Below are positions 32,663 to 41,021 of a DNA stretch of 64,000 nt, in pieces. Made by a program: the position numbers and the translations under genes. The notes beneath the pieces are model-generated. The model made no database searches. It had not been told where the DNA came from and was given only the letters and a program-made list of their open reading frames with translations. Position 1 is the first letter of the stretch, and every line of letters starts with the position of its first letter. The stretch is from Poindextera sp963706385 (GTDB lineage: Bacteria; Pseudomonadota; Alphaproteobacteria; Caulobacterales; Caulobacteraceae): the NCBI GenBank assembly GCA_963706385.1, contig OY970153.1, positions 2,356,001-2,420,000 on the forward strand, read 5' to 3'.

Positions 32663-35266
32663 GTGAGCGGGCGCCCATCACTGATCGGGCGGTTGGTGGG
32701 GCTGTGCGCCGACAGGGCTTGGCTTGTCGTGGCGCTGAGCCTGGCGCTCGGGTCGGCGGCCGCGGTCTATGCGGTCGGCCACTTCGCGATGAGCACCAAC
32801 ACCGACGAGCTGCTCTCGCGCGGACTGCCCTGGCGCGTCCGCGAAGCGGCCTTGAACAAGGCGTTCCCGCCCGACGGCTCGCTGATCGTGGTGGTGGTCG
32901 ACGGCAAGACGCCCGAGTTGGCCGAACAGGGCGCCGCCGCGCTCGCCGACAAGCTCGCCGCCCAGCCCGATCTGTTCCATGCCGTGCGTCGGCCGGACGC
33001 GGGCCCGTTCTGGTCGCGCAACGGGCTGTTGTTCGCCTCCGTCAAGGACGTGCGCACCACGATGGACCAGCTGATCAAGGCTCAGCCGTTCCTGGGGCCG
33101 GTGGCGGCCGATCCATCGATTCGTGGCCTGATGGGAACCCTGACCACCGCGCTGCAAGGCGTCGGCGCCGGCCAGGCGTCGCTGGAAGACCTGCACGATC
33201 CGATCGTCCGGCTCGCCGACGTCCTCGAAGACATCAAGGCGGCCCGGCCGACTTTTTTTTCCTGGCGCGCCCTGATCGCCGGCGGAGCGAGCGACCCGCG
33301 CGAGCTGCGCCACCTGATCCTGGTCAATCCCGGGCTCGATTTCGCCCAACTCGAGCCCGGCAAGGCGCCGAGCGCGGCGATCCGCGAGGCGGCCAAGACG
33401 CTTGAGCTCGACGCCGCCCATGGCGTCAGCGTGCGGTTGACCGGGCCGATCCCGCTGCAGGACGAGGAATTCGGAACCCTGGCCGACCGCGCGCCCCTCA
33501 TCGCCGCCCTGGCGTTCGGCGCCATTGTCCTGATGCTGTGGCTGGCGGTGCGCTCGGCGCGGCTGATCGCCAGCATCCTTGCAACAACCTTTGTCGGCCT
33601 GGTGATCACCGCGGCGGCGGGCCTTTTGGGGTTCCACCGATACAATGCGATCTCGGTCGCCTTCATCCCTCTGTTCGTCGGCCTGGGGATCGATTTCGGC
33701 ATTCAGTTCAGCGTCCGGTTTCGCGCCGAGCTCGCCAGCGGGGAGGAGGTGCGCGAGGCGTTGGTCGCCACCGGGCGCGGCATGGGCCGCTCGCTGACCC
33801 TGGCGGCGACGGCGATCGCCGCCGGCTTCCTCGCTTTCGCGCCGACCGACTACACCGGCATCCAGCAGCTCGGCGTGGTCGCCGGGCTTGGCATGTTCAT
33901 CGCGCTGGCGCTGAACCTGACGCTGTTGCCGGCCCTGATCCGGCTGACGCGACCATCCGGCGCGCCGGAGCGGGGAACCGATCCGCGCCTGTCGATGATC
34001 GACGAATTTGTCCTTGGCCATCGGCGGCTGGTGGTGGGGACCGGGGTCGGGGCGGCGGTGGTCTCGGCGGCGCTGCTGCCGCTGCTGCATTTCGACTTCA
34101 ACCCGATTCACCTGCGCAGTCCAAAGACCGAGTCGGTCGCGACCTTGTTCGACCTGATGAAAAATCCCGACCAGACGCCCAATACGCTGGAGGTGGTGCG
34201 CCCAAACCTGGCCGCCGCCGATCTGCTCGCGGCCAAGATCAAGACCCTGCCCGAGGTTTCGAGCGTGCGCACCCTGTCCAGCTTCGTGCCCGCCGACCAG
34301 ACGCAGAAGCTGGCGATCATCGCCGATGCGGCGAACCTTCTCGACCTGACGCTCAATCCGTTTGTCGTCGCCCCGCCGCCGAGCGACGCCGAGGTGGTTG
34401 AGGCCCTGAACCAGACCGCCATGGCGCTGCGTGGGGCGGCGAGCGGAAACACTCCGGCGTCGGCGGACGCGCGTCGGCTGGCCGCTGATCTCGATGCGCT
34501 GGCCAAGGCCGGCCCGGCGGCGCGGGCCAGGGCCGCCCAGGTGCTGATGCCCGGCCTTTCGACCCTGCTCGACCAGGCCCGCGCCTCCCTGCAGCCCGAG
34601 CCGGTCAGTCTTAAGACCCTGCCGCCGGATCTGGCGCGCGACTGGGTCGCCCCCGACGGCCGCGCGCGAGTCTCGATCACGCCCAAGGGCGATTCCAACA
34701 ACAACGGCGTGTTGACCCGATTCATCGACGCGGTGACCCGGGCGGCGCCGGACGCGACCGGCGCGCCGGTGGGTATCCACGAGGGCGGCCGCACGGTGGC
34801 CAGCGCCTTCATCGAGGCGGGCGTGCTCTCGTTCATCATCATCACCCTGTTGCTGCTGATCGTGCTGCGGCGGGTGCGGGATGTCGCAATCACCATGGCC
34901 CCGATCGTGCTGACCGGGCTGTTGACCATGGGCAGCTGCGTGGTCATCGGCCAGCCGTTGAACTTCGCCAACATCATCGCCCTGCCGCTGCTGTTCGGCA
35001 TCGGCGTCGCCTTCCACATCTATTTCGTGATGTCCTGGCGCTCCGGCGGCTCGCACCTGTTGACCTCGAGCTTGGCGCGGGCGGTGTTCTTCAGCGCCCT
35101 GACCACCGCCACCGGCTTCGGCAGCCTGTGGGCCTCCAGCCATCCCGGCACCGCCAGCATGGGCAAGCTGCTGATGATCTCGCTGGTCTGGACCCTGGTC
35201 TCGGCCCTGCTGTTCCAGCCGGCCCTGATGGGTCCGCCGCCGGCCCGGCCCGATCCAGCGGACTGA
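32663..35266 (+). CDS. hpnN: HpnN-type RND/MMPL hopanoid transporter
   Basis: 867-aa inner-membrane RND-superfamily (MMPL) protein, GTG 32663. It shows the family plan: helix 1 (WLVVALSLALGSAAAVYAVG), a 200-residue periplasmic loop, helices 2-6 with GIDFGIQFSVRFRAEL, a second large loop, then helices 7-12. HpnN moves hopanoids to the outer membrane in organisms such as Rhodopseudomonas. Size, the opening FAMSTNTDELLS and the HpnM-like protein 12 bases away (convergent) support HpnN over a generic MMPL lipid exporter. No squalene-hopene cyclase is in the window, so the lipid cargo is inferred from family. Confidence 0.82.
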   Translation: MSGRPSLIGRLVGLCADRAWLVVALSLALGSAAAVYAVGHFAMSTNTDELLSRGLPWRVREAALNKAFPPDGSLIVVVVDGKTPELAEQGAAALADKLAAQPDLFHAVRRPDAGPFWSRNGLLFASVKDVRTTMDQLIKAQPFLGPVAADPSIRGLMGTLTTALQGVGAGQASLEDLHDPIVRLADVLEDIKAARPTFFSWRALIAGGASDPRELRHLILVNPGLDFAQLEPGKAPSAAIREAAKTLELDAAHGVSVRLTGPIPLQDEEFGTLADRAPLIAALAFGAIVLMLWLAVRSARLIASILATTFVGLVITAAAGLLGFHRYNAISVAFIPLFVGLGIDFGIQFSVRFRAELASGEEVREALVATGRGMGRSLTLAATAIAAGFLAFAPTDYTGIQQLGVVAGLGMFIALALNLTLLPALIRLTRPSGAPERGTDPRLSMIDEFVLGHRRLVVGTGVGAAVVSAALLPLLHFDFNPIHLRSPKTESVATLFDLMKNPDQTPNTLEVVRPNLAAADLLAAKIKTLPEVSSVRTLSSFVPADQTQKLAIIADAANLLDLTLNPFVVAPPPSDAEVVEALNQTAMALRGAASGNTPASADARRLAADLDALAKAGPAARARAAQVLMPGLSTLLDQARASLQPEPVSLKTLPPDLARDWVAPDGRARVSITPKGDSNNNGVLTRFIDAVTRAAPDATGAPVGIHEGGRTVASAFIEAGVLSFIIITLLLLIVLRRVRDVAITMAPIVLTGLLTMGSCVVIGQPLNFANIIALPLLFGIGVAFHIYFVMSWRSGGSHLLTSSLARAVFFSALTTATGFGSLWASSHPGTASMGKLLMISLVWTLVSALLFQPALMGPPPARPDPAD

Positions 35267-35278
35267 TCGCCGCGAAGC

Positions 35279-35893
35279 CTATTTCATCAGATTGTCGACC
35301 AGGGCATCCAGGTGAGCGACCAATCCCGCCGCGCCGCCCGAGGCGACCGGGGCGGCGAAGTCCGATCGGCGGGTCGTCAGCTGGCTGATCGCGCCGTAAT
35401 AGACGTCGATCACCTTCCAGGCGCCGCCGCTCTCGCGCATCCGATAGATCAGAGCGACCGGGGCGTCGTGCGGGCGGATCATGTGGGTCTGGACGATCTT
35501 GTCCGGGCCGCGGGTCTGGACGTTGGGCTCGATCTCGAACCGCTCGCCGCCATAGCTGTTGAAATTGTGCGCATAGCTGGCGATCGTCAGGCGGCCGAAG
35601 GCGTCGATCGCGGCCTGCTGCTGGGCCTTGGAAAAACCGCTCCAGGCCGGGCCCACCGCGAACCGGGTCATCGTCGGCAGGTCGAAGGTGCGTTCGATCA
35701 CCGGCGCGAGCTTGCGATAGCGGCCCTTGGCGCCCAGGCTCGGACCCTGCTGCATGCTCTCCACGAGCGCGTTGTCGAAGCTCGCGATCTGGCTCGATGC
35801 GGGGTCGGGGGCGGCGCGGGCCGGTCCCGCGGCCAGCGGCGCGATGGCCAGCGCGAGCAGAGAAACCAGCAGCGGCAGGCGTTTGAGCGGCAT
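35279..35893 (-). CDS. hpnM: HpnM/MlaC-like periplasmic lipid-binding protein
   Basis: 204 aa. Signal peptide MPLKRLPLLVSLLALAIAPL with cleavage after ARA-AP. The mature part is the MlaC/Ttg2D fold (ABC transporter auxiliary component) that carries a lipid in a deep pocket: APVIERTFDLPTMTRFAVG, then FGRLTIASYAHNFNSY and WKVIDVYYGAISQL are the usual landmarks. Next to HpnN this fits HpnM, the shuttle between inner and outer membrane. Its stop faces the hpnN stop. The gene upstream on the same strand is an FAD oxidoreductase 32 bases away, so those two are probably cotranscribed. Confidence 0.83.
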   Translation of the reverse strand: MPLKRLPLLVSLLALAIAPLAAGPARAAPDPASSQIASFDNALVESMQQGPSLGAKGRYRKLAPVIERTFDLPTMTRFAVGPAWSGFSKAQQQAAIDAFGRLTIASYAHNFNSYGGERFEIEPNVQTRGPDKIVQTHMIRPHDAPVALIYRMRESGGAWKVIDVYYGAISQLTTRRSDFAAPVASGGAAGLVAHLDALVDNLMK

Positions 35894-35925
35894 CCGATCG
35901 GTGTCCTTCCTCGAGTTCGTCCTGA

Positions 35926-37413
35926 TTAGCCGACGGCGGCCCGGCCGGCGAGACCCAGACTGCGCATCATTTCACCGCGTTTGGGGCCGAGCGAAGGCGG
36001 GTAAAGGGCGGCGTTGCGGCGCCGGCCCCTGGCCCAGACCCCGAGCACCTTGGCCAGATTGACCGGGCGCCTCAGCCAGGCCCGAGGCGGTTCGATCATG
36101 TGGAAGTCGCGTAGCGCCGCGCGCATCAGGCCGATGTCGGACCGCACCGCGATGCGGATTCCGTCGTTGAACAGGCTGGTCATGATCTTGGAGCGCAGCG
36201 GCGCGACATAGGCGGGGTCCAGGGCGTCGCGGGCCCGCCGAACCGCCGCCCGGTCCTGGGCGCGCATGTCGTCGAAATAGACCGTCAACTCGGCCTTGAC
36301 CCGGGTGTCGTAGAGCCGCGCCCGTGCGGTCGGATCGGCGGTTTCGGCCAGCACCCCGGCGAGGATGAAGGCCTCGACCGCGGCGAAGGAACAGCCTCGG
36401 CCATAGAGCGGATTGGTGCGGATCAGGCTGTCGCCCACGGCGAAGAAGCCTTGCGGCGCGTGCTGATCGGCGGGCGCCAAGCCGCGCCAGCGGCTTTTCA
36501 GGTCGCCCATGCCGAACACCTTGCTGATCGGCTCGGCGCGGGCGGCGTCGGTCCACGGCGCGATGCCGGGGAACATCGAACAGATGCGGTCGAACACCTC
36601 GGGGCGAACCAGGTTCTGGCGCAGTTCGGTCTCGATCTCCGGCGCCGCCAGGGTGATCGAGAAGCAACGATTATCGCCGGGAAACAGGCCGTACTTGATG
36701 AAGCCCAGATCTCCGGTGCTCGGCGCCGCGCCCCGCGGCGGCTCCTCCAGCCCTTCCAGCAGCCGATAGTGGCGGGTGTAGTAGTAGATGCCGCAGTCTT
36801 CGCAGTCGTCGCCGACCGCGCAGCCGGCCTCGATCAGCTGCTCGATCGCCTGGGAGGTCTTGCCGCCGGCGTCGATCACCACATCGGCGCGCCACTCGGC
36901 CGCGGAGCCCGCGACCTCGCCGTTCAGGCCGACGATGCGAATCTGATCCTCGTCGCCCCTCTCGACGATCAGGCCACGCACGAACGCATCATTGACCAGC
37001 GTGACGTTGGCGAGGTCTTCGACATAGCCGCGCATCACCCATTCCAGCGTCGTGCGCCGGCTGGTCAGCACCGCCATGTCCGCATCGCCGGGGCTTGGCC
37101 GGTAGTCCGCCTTCAGATGGTCCGGCAGCATGTCGGCAAACCCGATCTCGCGGCAGCCGGCGGCCAGCAACCGCTGCAACAGCGCGGGGTGGTGATGCTT
37201 GATGATGTTGCGCAGGCGCGCGAGGAAGGCGTGGCTGTGGCGCAGGTGGCCGACCCCGCGCCGGTTCCAGTCGAAGAAGGCCTGGTCGGCGCTCCCCTTC
37301 GGCGGGGCGGCGTCCTTTTCCAGCAACAGCACCTCGCGCCCTTGGGGCGACAGCGCCAGGGCCACGCACAGCCCGGCCATGCCGGCGCCGATCACGAGGA
37401 TGCGTTCAGCCAT
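35926..37413 (-). CDS. FAD-dependent oxidoreductase (monooxygenase/halogenase-like fold)
   Basis: 495 aa, ATG 37413 with GGAG upstream. The Rossmann FAD motif VIGAGMAGLCVALAL and the acidic end LLLEKD open the protein. The second FAD signature FFAVGDSLIRTNPLYGRGCS lies near residue 350. This resembles flavin monooxygenases of the tryptophan-halogenase/geranylgeranyl-reductase group, but the halogenase WxWxIP motif is not seen. An odd cluster of four Cys/Tyr (DDCEDCGIYYYTRHYR, about residue 218) might bind a metal or substrate. Probably cotranscribed with hpnM. A lipid or isoprenoid substrate would fit the context but is not shown. Confidence 0.75.
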   Translation of the reverse strand: MAERILVIGAGMAGLCVALALSPQGREVLLLEKDAAPPKGSADQAFFDWNRRGVGHLRHSHAFLARLRNIIKHHHPALLQRLLAAGCREIGFADMLPDHLKADYRPSPGDADMAVLTSRRTTLEWVMRGYVEDLANVTLVNDAFVRGLIVERGDEDQIRIVGLNGEVAGSAAEWRADVVIDAGGKTSQAIEQLIEAGCAVGDDCEDCGIYYYTRHYRLLEGLEEPPRGAAPSTGDLGFIKYGLFPGDNRCFSITLAAPEIETELRQNLVRPEVFDRICSMFPGIAPWTDAARAEPISKVFGMGDLKSRWRGLAPADQHAPQGFFAVGDSLIRTNPLYGRGCSFAAVEAFILAGVLAETADPTARARLYDTRVKAELTVYFDDMRAQDRAAVRRARDALDPAYVAPLRSKIMTSLFNDGIRIAVRSDIGLMRAALRDFHMIEPPRAWLRRPVNLAKVLGVWARGRRRNAALYPPSLGPKRGEMMRSLGLAGRAAVG

Positions 37414-37565
37414 CGCGGCCGCACTCCAGTTGCGTTGGCCCCATCCTGCCCAACTCCGCCGGATTAGCCCAGAGGCATGGGCGGGGCCTTGATTTGTTGG
37501 ACATTCGCGGCGATTGCGCCCTAGCCTTAGGGCCTGACGCAAGAAAGGCGAGCGAGGGAACTGGC

Positions 37566-38339
37566 ATGGATCTGCAATTGAAGGGCAAGACGGCGGTGGT
37601 CACCGGCGCTTCGCGCGGGATCGGCCGGGCGATCGCCGACCTGTTCGCCGACGAGGGCGCCAATGTCGCGATCTGCGCGCGCCATGCGGCCGAGGTCGAG
37701 GCCGCGGTCGCGACGCTGAAGGCCAAGGGGGTTCAAGCGTGGGGCGCGGCGATGGACATCGCCGACGGACCGGCGCTGAAGGGGTTCATCACCCAGGCGG
37801 GCGAGCGGCTGGGCGGGATCGACGTGCTGGTCTCCAACGCCAGCGCCATGCCGATGGATTCCAGCGAAGCGGCGTGGAAGGGCCTCTATGACGTCGACAT
37901 CATGGGCGCGGTGCGCTCGTTCGAGGCGGCCCAGCCGTTTCTGGAACAGGCCGGCGCGGCCAAGGGCGACGCGGCTTTCGTGATCATTTCCTCGGTCTCG
38001 GCCGCCGAGTCGGGCGACGGGGTCTCGGCCTATGGGGCGATGAAGGCGGCATTGATCCATTACGCCAAGGGCGTGGCGCGCGGGAACGCCGCCAAGCACA
38101 TCCGCGCCAACGTGGTCTCGCCCGGCACGGTCTACTTCGATGACGGCGTCTGGGGCAGGATCAAGGTCGGCATGCCGGCCCTGTTCGAGACCATGCTCAA
38201 GCGCAATCCCACCGGCCGGATGGCGACGCCGCAAGAAATCGCCAGCGCCACGGTGTTCCTGTCCAGCCCGCGCTCGGCCTTCACCACGGGGATCAACATG
38301 GTGGTCGACGGTGCGATCAGCGCGCGGGTCAATTTCTGA
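37566..38339 (+). CDS. short-chain dehydrogenase/reductase
   Basis: 257-aa classical SDR, ATG 37566 after GAGGGA. Cofactor motif TGASRGIGRAIAD, NAG-equivalent SNASAMPM, catalytic Ser in IISSVSAAES and YxxxK in AYGAMKAAL. Asp/Arg at the end of strand 2 (CARHAAEV) favours NADP(H). The C-terminal SPRSAFTTGINMVVDGA is typical of 3-oxoacyl-ACP-reductase-like members. Divergent from the FAD oxidoreductase, 152 bases between starts. Substrate unknown. Confidence 0.88.
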   Translation: MDLQLKGKTAVVTGASRGIGRAIADLFADEGANVAICARHAAEVEAAVATLKAKGVQAWGAAMDIADGPALKGFITQAGERLGGIDVLVSNASAMPMDSSEAAWKGLYDVDIMGAVRSFEAAQPFLEQAGAAKGDAAFVIISSVSAAESGDGVSAYGAMKAALIHYAKGVARGNAAKHIRANVVSPGTVYFDDGVWGRIKVGMPALFETMLKRNPTGRMATPQEIASATVFLSSPRSAFTTGINMVVDGAISARVNF

Positions 38340-38398
38340 CCGGCGCGTCCGGCCGCCTTGCGGAACCCGGATTTTCGGCTAGGGTCCCGCCCCCAGAC

Positions 38399-38473
38399 GC
38401 GGGCGTAGTTCAGAGGTAGAACGTCAGCTTCCCAAGCTGAATGTCGGGGGTTCGATTCCCCCCGCCCGCTCCA
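38399..38473 (+). tRNA. tRNA-Gly (anticodon CCC)
   Basis: Complete cloverleaf including an encoded CCA. The acceptor stem is GCGGGCG/CGCCCGC, the D arm GTTC-AGAGGTA-GAAC, and the anticodon stem TCAGC/GCTGA with loop TTCCCAA, giving anticodon CCC. The T arm is GGGGG-TTCGATT-CCCCC and the discriminator is T. No promoter-like element is obvious in the 60 bases since the SDR stop. The GT39 gene on the other strand ends 12 bases beyond. Confidence 0.96.
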
Positions 38474-38485
38474 TCGAATTCCGTC

Positions 38486-40120
38486 CTACGGCTCCTGCCC
38501 CGACGCCACCGGCGGCCCCGCGGCGGGGCCATGGCGCGAGACGCCGTAGGCCATCGGATAGGGCCGATAGTAGTCGCTCGCGCGCCAGACATGCAGGGTC
38601 AGGGCCGAGCGGCCGCCCAGCGGGACGTCGACGTCGGCCAGCGGCGTGATCGAGCGGAAATAGGCGCCGTAGTCGGCGAGCGGATTCTGTTTTGAACTGC
38701 TCGGCGCGACGATCAGGGCGTCCCACCCGACGAAGGCGCGATCGTCCCAACCGAAGGCGATGTTGCGCGCATCGCCGCACAGGCACACCACCGGCAGTTT
38801 GTCGCCGACGGCGACGTCGGCGTGGCCGGCTTCGTACCATTTGCCGGTCACCACGAAGAGTCGGCCTTGCTTCAGCAGTCCGCGCCGATCGAGCGCGCTT
38901 CGCAGCGGGCGCCAGTCGAGCACCTCGCGGGTCGGGTTGGTCGCGTAATAGGGCTGGGGCCGGGCGAGCCGCGCCAACAGCCCGGTCATCCAGCCGCTCG
39001 CCGCCTGGCTGCCCAAGAGGCCGACGAACAGCACCAGCACGCCCGCCGAGGCGATCAGCCAGTTTCGCGTGCCCTTGGCGCCGCGCTCCATCGCCTCGGC
39101 CACCGACTTGCCGAGCAGCGGAAACAGATAGAGGTAGCCCGGCGCCTGCCAGTGGAAATGCCAGCCGAGCGGCGCCCAGAGCGCGGCGGCGGTGAACAGG
39201 ATGATCGGGCTGATCGCCAGGCAGCAGAGGAACCAGGTTCTGGGATCGCGCGGCCCCACCCGCAGCGCCTTGACGTAGACCGCGATCAGCGGCGGCCAGA
39301 TCAACGGCCCGATGATCAGGGCCTGGCCCAGGATGCTGCGCGCCAGCCAGTCGAAGCGCAGCCCTCGCGAGCGCACGATCCGCTCACCCTGGAAGGCGAA
39401 CGAAGCCCAATGGTTCTGAAGATTCCAGATCACCACCGGCGCGAAGACCGCGGCTCCGATCAGCCCGGCCAGCATCACTCCGGGCTTGAAGAACCAAGCG
39501 CGGTGGCGCGGGCTGGTCGCCACGAAAAGGACCAGACCCGCCAGGATCAGGGCCGCGTGGTACTTGGACAGCATCGCCAGCCCGAAGCAGGCGCCGGCGA
39601 GCACCCATTGGCGCAGGGGATGTTCGGGTTCGCCGAAGACGAGATCGACGAGCGGCAGGGCGGCGGCGGTCAGGAAAAAGAACAGCGGCGCGTCCGGCTG
39701 CACCCAGCTTCCGACGCTGATAGTGAACAGCACCGAGAGGTTGAGCAGCACCGCCGACCAGGCGCCGGCGGCCTCGCCGAACAGCCGCGCGCCCAGCCGG
39801 TACATCAGCCAGGTGGTGCCCGAAAACATCGCGATAAACGGCAGGCGCGGCAGGAGCGACGATCCGGTCCCGAACAGCGCGATGGCGAAGTGCGCGATCC
39901 ACAAGGACAGCGGCGGCTGGTCGAAATAGCTGAGCGCCAGGTGGCGCGCGCTCGCCAGGTAATAGGCCTCGCCGTTTCCGAAACCGACGACTTGGCCCAT
40001 GACCAGACGGATCGCCGCGCTGATCGCGATGGTCCAAACCACTAGGCTGGTCGGGCTGAGCTTGACGGCGGTCGAGCCACCCCTGGCAGGCAGGGCGCCC
40101 GCGGCCGATCGGTCGGTCAT
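38486..40120 (-). CDS. GT39/ArnT-like membrane glycosyltransferase
   Basis: 544 aa, ATG 40120 behind GAGGGA. Same superfamily as the enzyme at 25.3 kb: the first external loop reads GFGNGEAYYLASARHLALSY-FDQPPLS, where the acidic residue and the DQPP motif correspond to EDEAYY and DHPP. Several lines of hydrophobic helices follow. The C-terminal 150 residues form a soluble domain with VVCLCGDARNIAFGWDD. Transfers a sugar from polyprenyl phosphate to an unknown acceptor. No partner gene lies next to it; the tRNA is just beyond its stop. Confidence 0.83.
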   Translation of the reverse strand: MTDRSAAGALPARGGSTAVKLSPTSLVVWTIAISAAIRLVMGQVVGFGNGEAYYLASARHLALSYFDQPPLSLWIAHFAIALFGTGSSLLPRLPFIAMFSGTTWLMYRLGARLFGEAAGAWSAVLLNLSVLFTISVGSWVQPDAPLFFFLTAAALPLVDLVFGEPEHPLRQWVLAGACFGLAMLSKYHAALILAGLVLFVATSPRHRAWFFKPGVMLAGLIGAAVFAPVVIWNLQNHWASFAFQGERIVRSRGLRFDWLARSILGQALIIGPLIWPPLIAVYVKALRVGPRDPRTWFLCCLAISPIILFTAAALWAPLGWHFHWQAPGYLYLFPLLGKSVAEAMERGAKGTRNWLIASAGVLVLFVGLLGSQAASGWMTGLLARLARPQPYYATNPTREVLDWRPLRSALDRRGLLKQGRLFVVTGKWYEAGHADVAVGDKLPVVCLCGDARNIAFGWDDRAFVGWDALIVAPSSSKQNPLADYGAYFRSITPLADVDVPLGGRSALTLHVWRASDYYRPYPMAYGVSRHGPAAGPPVASGQEP

Positions 40121-40385
40121 TCGAATGGTCCCTCGCCCACAGGATCTGGCGTTCTCGCCCCGGCCGCGATGCGATCTTCCATACGTCCGCGCGCGGGCGT
40201 TAGGCCAGTCCCATGTGCGGCCTGGAACGGGAATCGGGGGCCGAAACCTGACCGGCGCGGCCGAATCCAGGGTTCCGCTCGCCGGCCACTCCCCGGCGGC
40301 GATATCCCGAAGGTTTGATTTCGACCGCTGCGACCGCGCGGCTATGCCGGTTGACGCCACCCGCGCCAATGTCAGTCGGCTCCCA

Positions 40386-41009
40386 ATGAAACTGTATCAC
40401 TGCAAGAACGCCCGATCGCTGCGCCCGCTCTGGACGCTGGAAGAGTTGGGCCTGGACTATGAGCTGGTGAACATGGCGTTCCCGCCGCGCGCCAGCTATC
40501 CCGGCTATCTCGGCATCAATCCGCTCGGGACTGTCCCGACGATGGTCGACGGCGGGCTGACGATGACGGAATCCTCGGGGATATGTCACTACCTGGCCGA
40601 CAAGCATCGCCCAAACGACCTGCGCGTCGATGCCTCCGAGCCGGCCTACGGCGAATACCTGAATTGGCTGTACCGCAGCGACGCGACCTTGACCTTTCCG
40701 CAGACCATCGTGCTGCGCTATTCCAGGCTGGAGCCCCCCGAGCGGCGCCAGCCGCAGGTCGTGGACGACTATTCGATCTGGTATCTCTCGCGCCTGCGCT
40801 GTGTCGAGACCGCGTTGGAAGGCCGGGATTATCTGTGCGCGGACCGGTTCACCATCGCCGACATCGCCATCCATTACGCTCTGTTTCTCGGCGCCACGCT
40901 CGGCCTGGACAAGCAATACAAGCCGAACTGCGCGCGATATCTGCAGCGTCTGATGGAGCGCCCGGCCTTCCAGCGCGCGATGGCCAAGCAGGAAGAGGCG
41001 AGCACCTAA
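40386..41009 (+). CDS. glutathione S-transferase family protein
   Basis: 207 aa from ATG 40386. Thioredoxin-like N-terminal domain (MKLYHCKNARSLRPLWTLEE, with the cis-Pro in GTVPTMVDGG and the gamma-glutamyl contact MTESSGICHYLAD), then an all-helical C-terminal domain with the N-capping box RFTIADIAIHYAL. Ser 11 or Cys 6 could be the activating residue. The 265 bases before it hold no gene; the frame extends upstream without a convincing start. It converges on the Atu-like operon. Function could be detoxification or maleylacetoacetate-type isomerisation; not decided. Confidence 0.87.
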   Translation: MKLYHCKNARSLRPLWTLEELGLDYELVNMAFPPRASYPGYLGINPLGTVPTMVDGGLTMTESSGICHYLADKHRPNDLRVDASEPAYGEYLNWLYRSDATLTFPQTIVLRYSRLEPPERRQPQVVDDYSIWYLSRLRCVETALEGRDYLCADRFTIADIAIHYALFLGATLGLDKQYKPNCARYLQRLMERPAFQRAMAKQEEAST

Positions 41010-41021
41010 GCCGCGCCGCCG

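Noticed and set aside
32678..35143. Long minus-strand frame opposite hpnN
   Set aside because: Shadow of a well-supported gene; Gln/Arg/Gly-rich with no recognisable motif.
38399..38473. tRNA gene as an integration site for a genomic island
   Set aside because: No integrase, no repeated tRNA 3' end and no change of gene style on either side.
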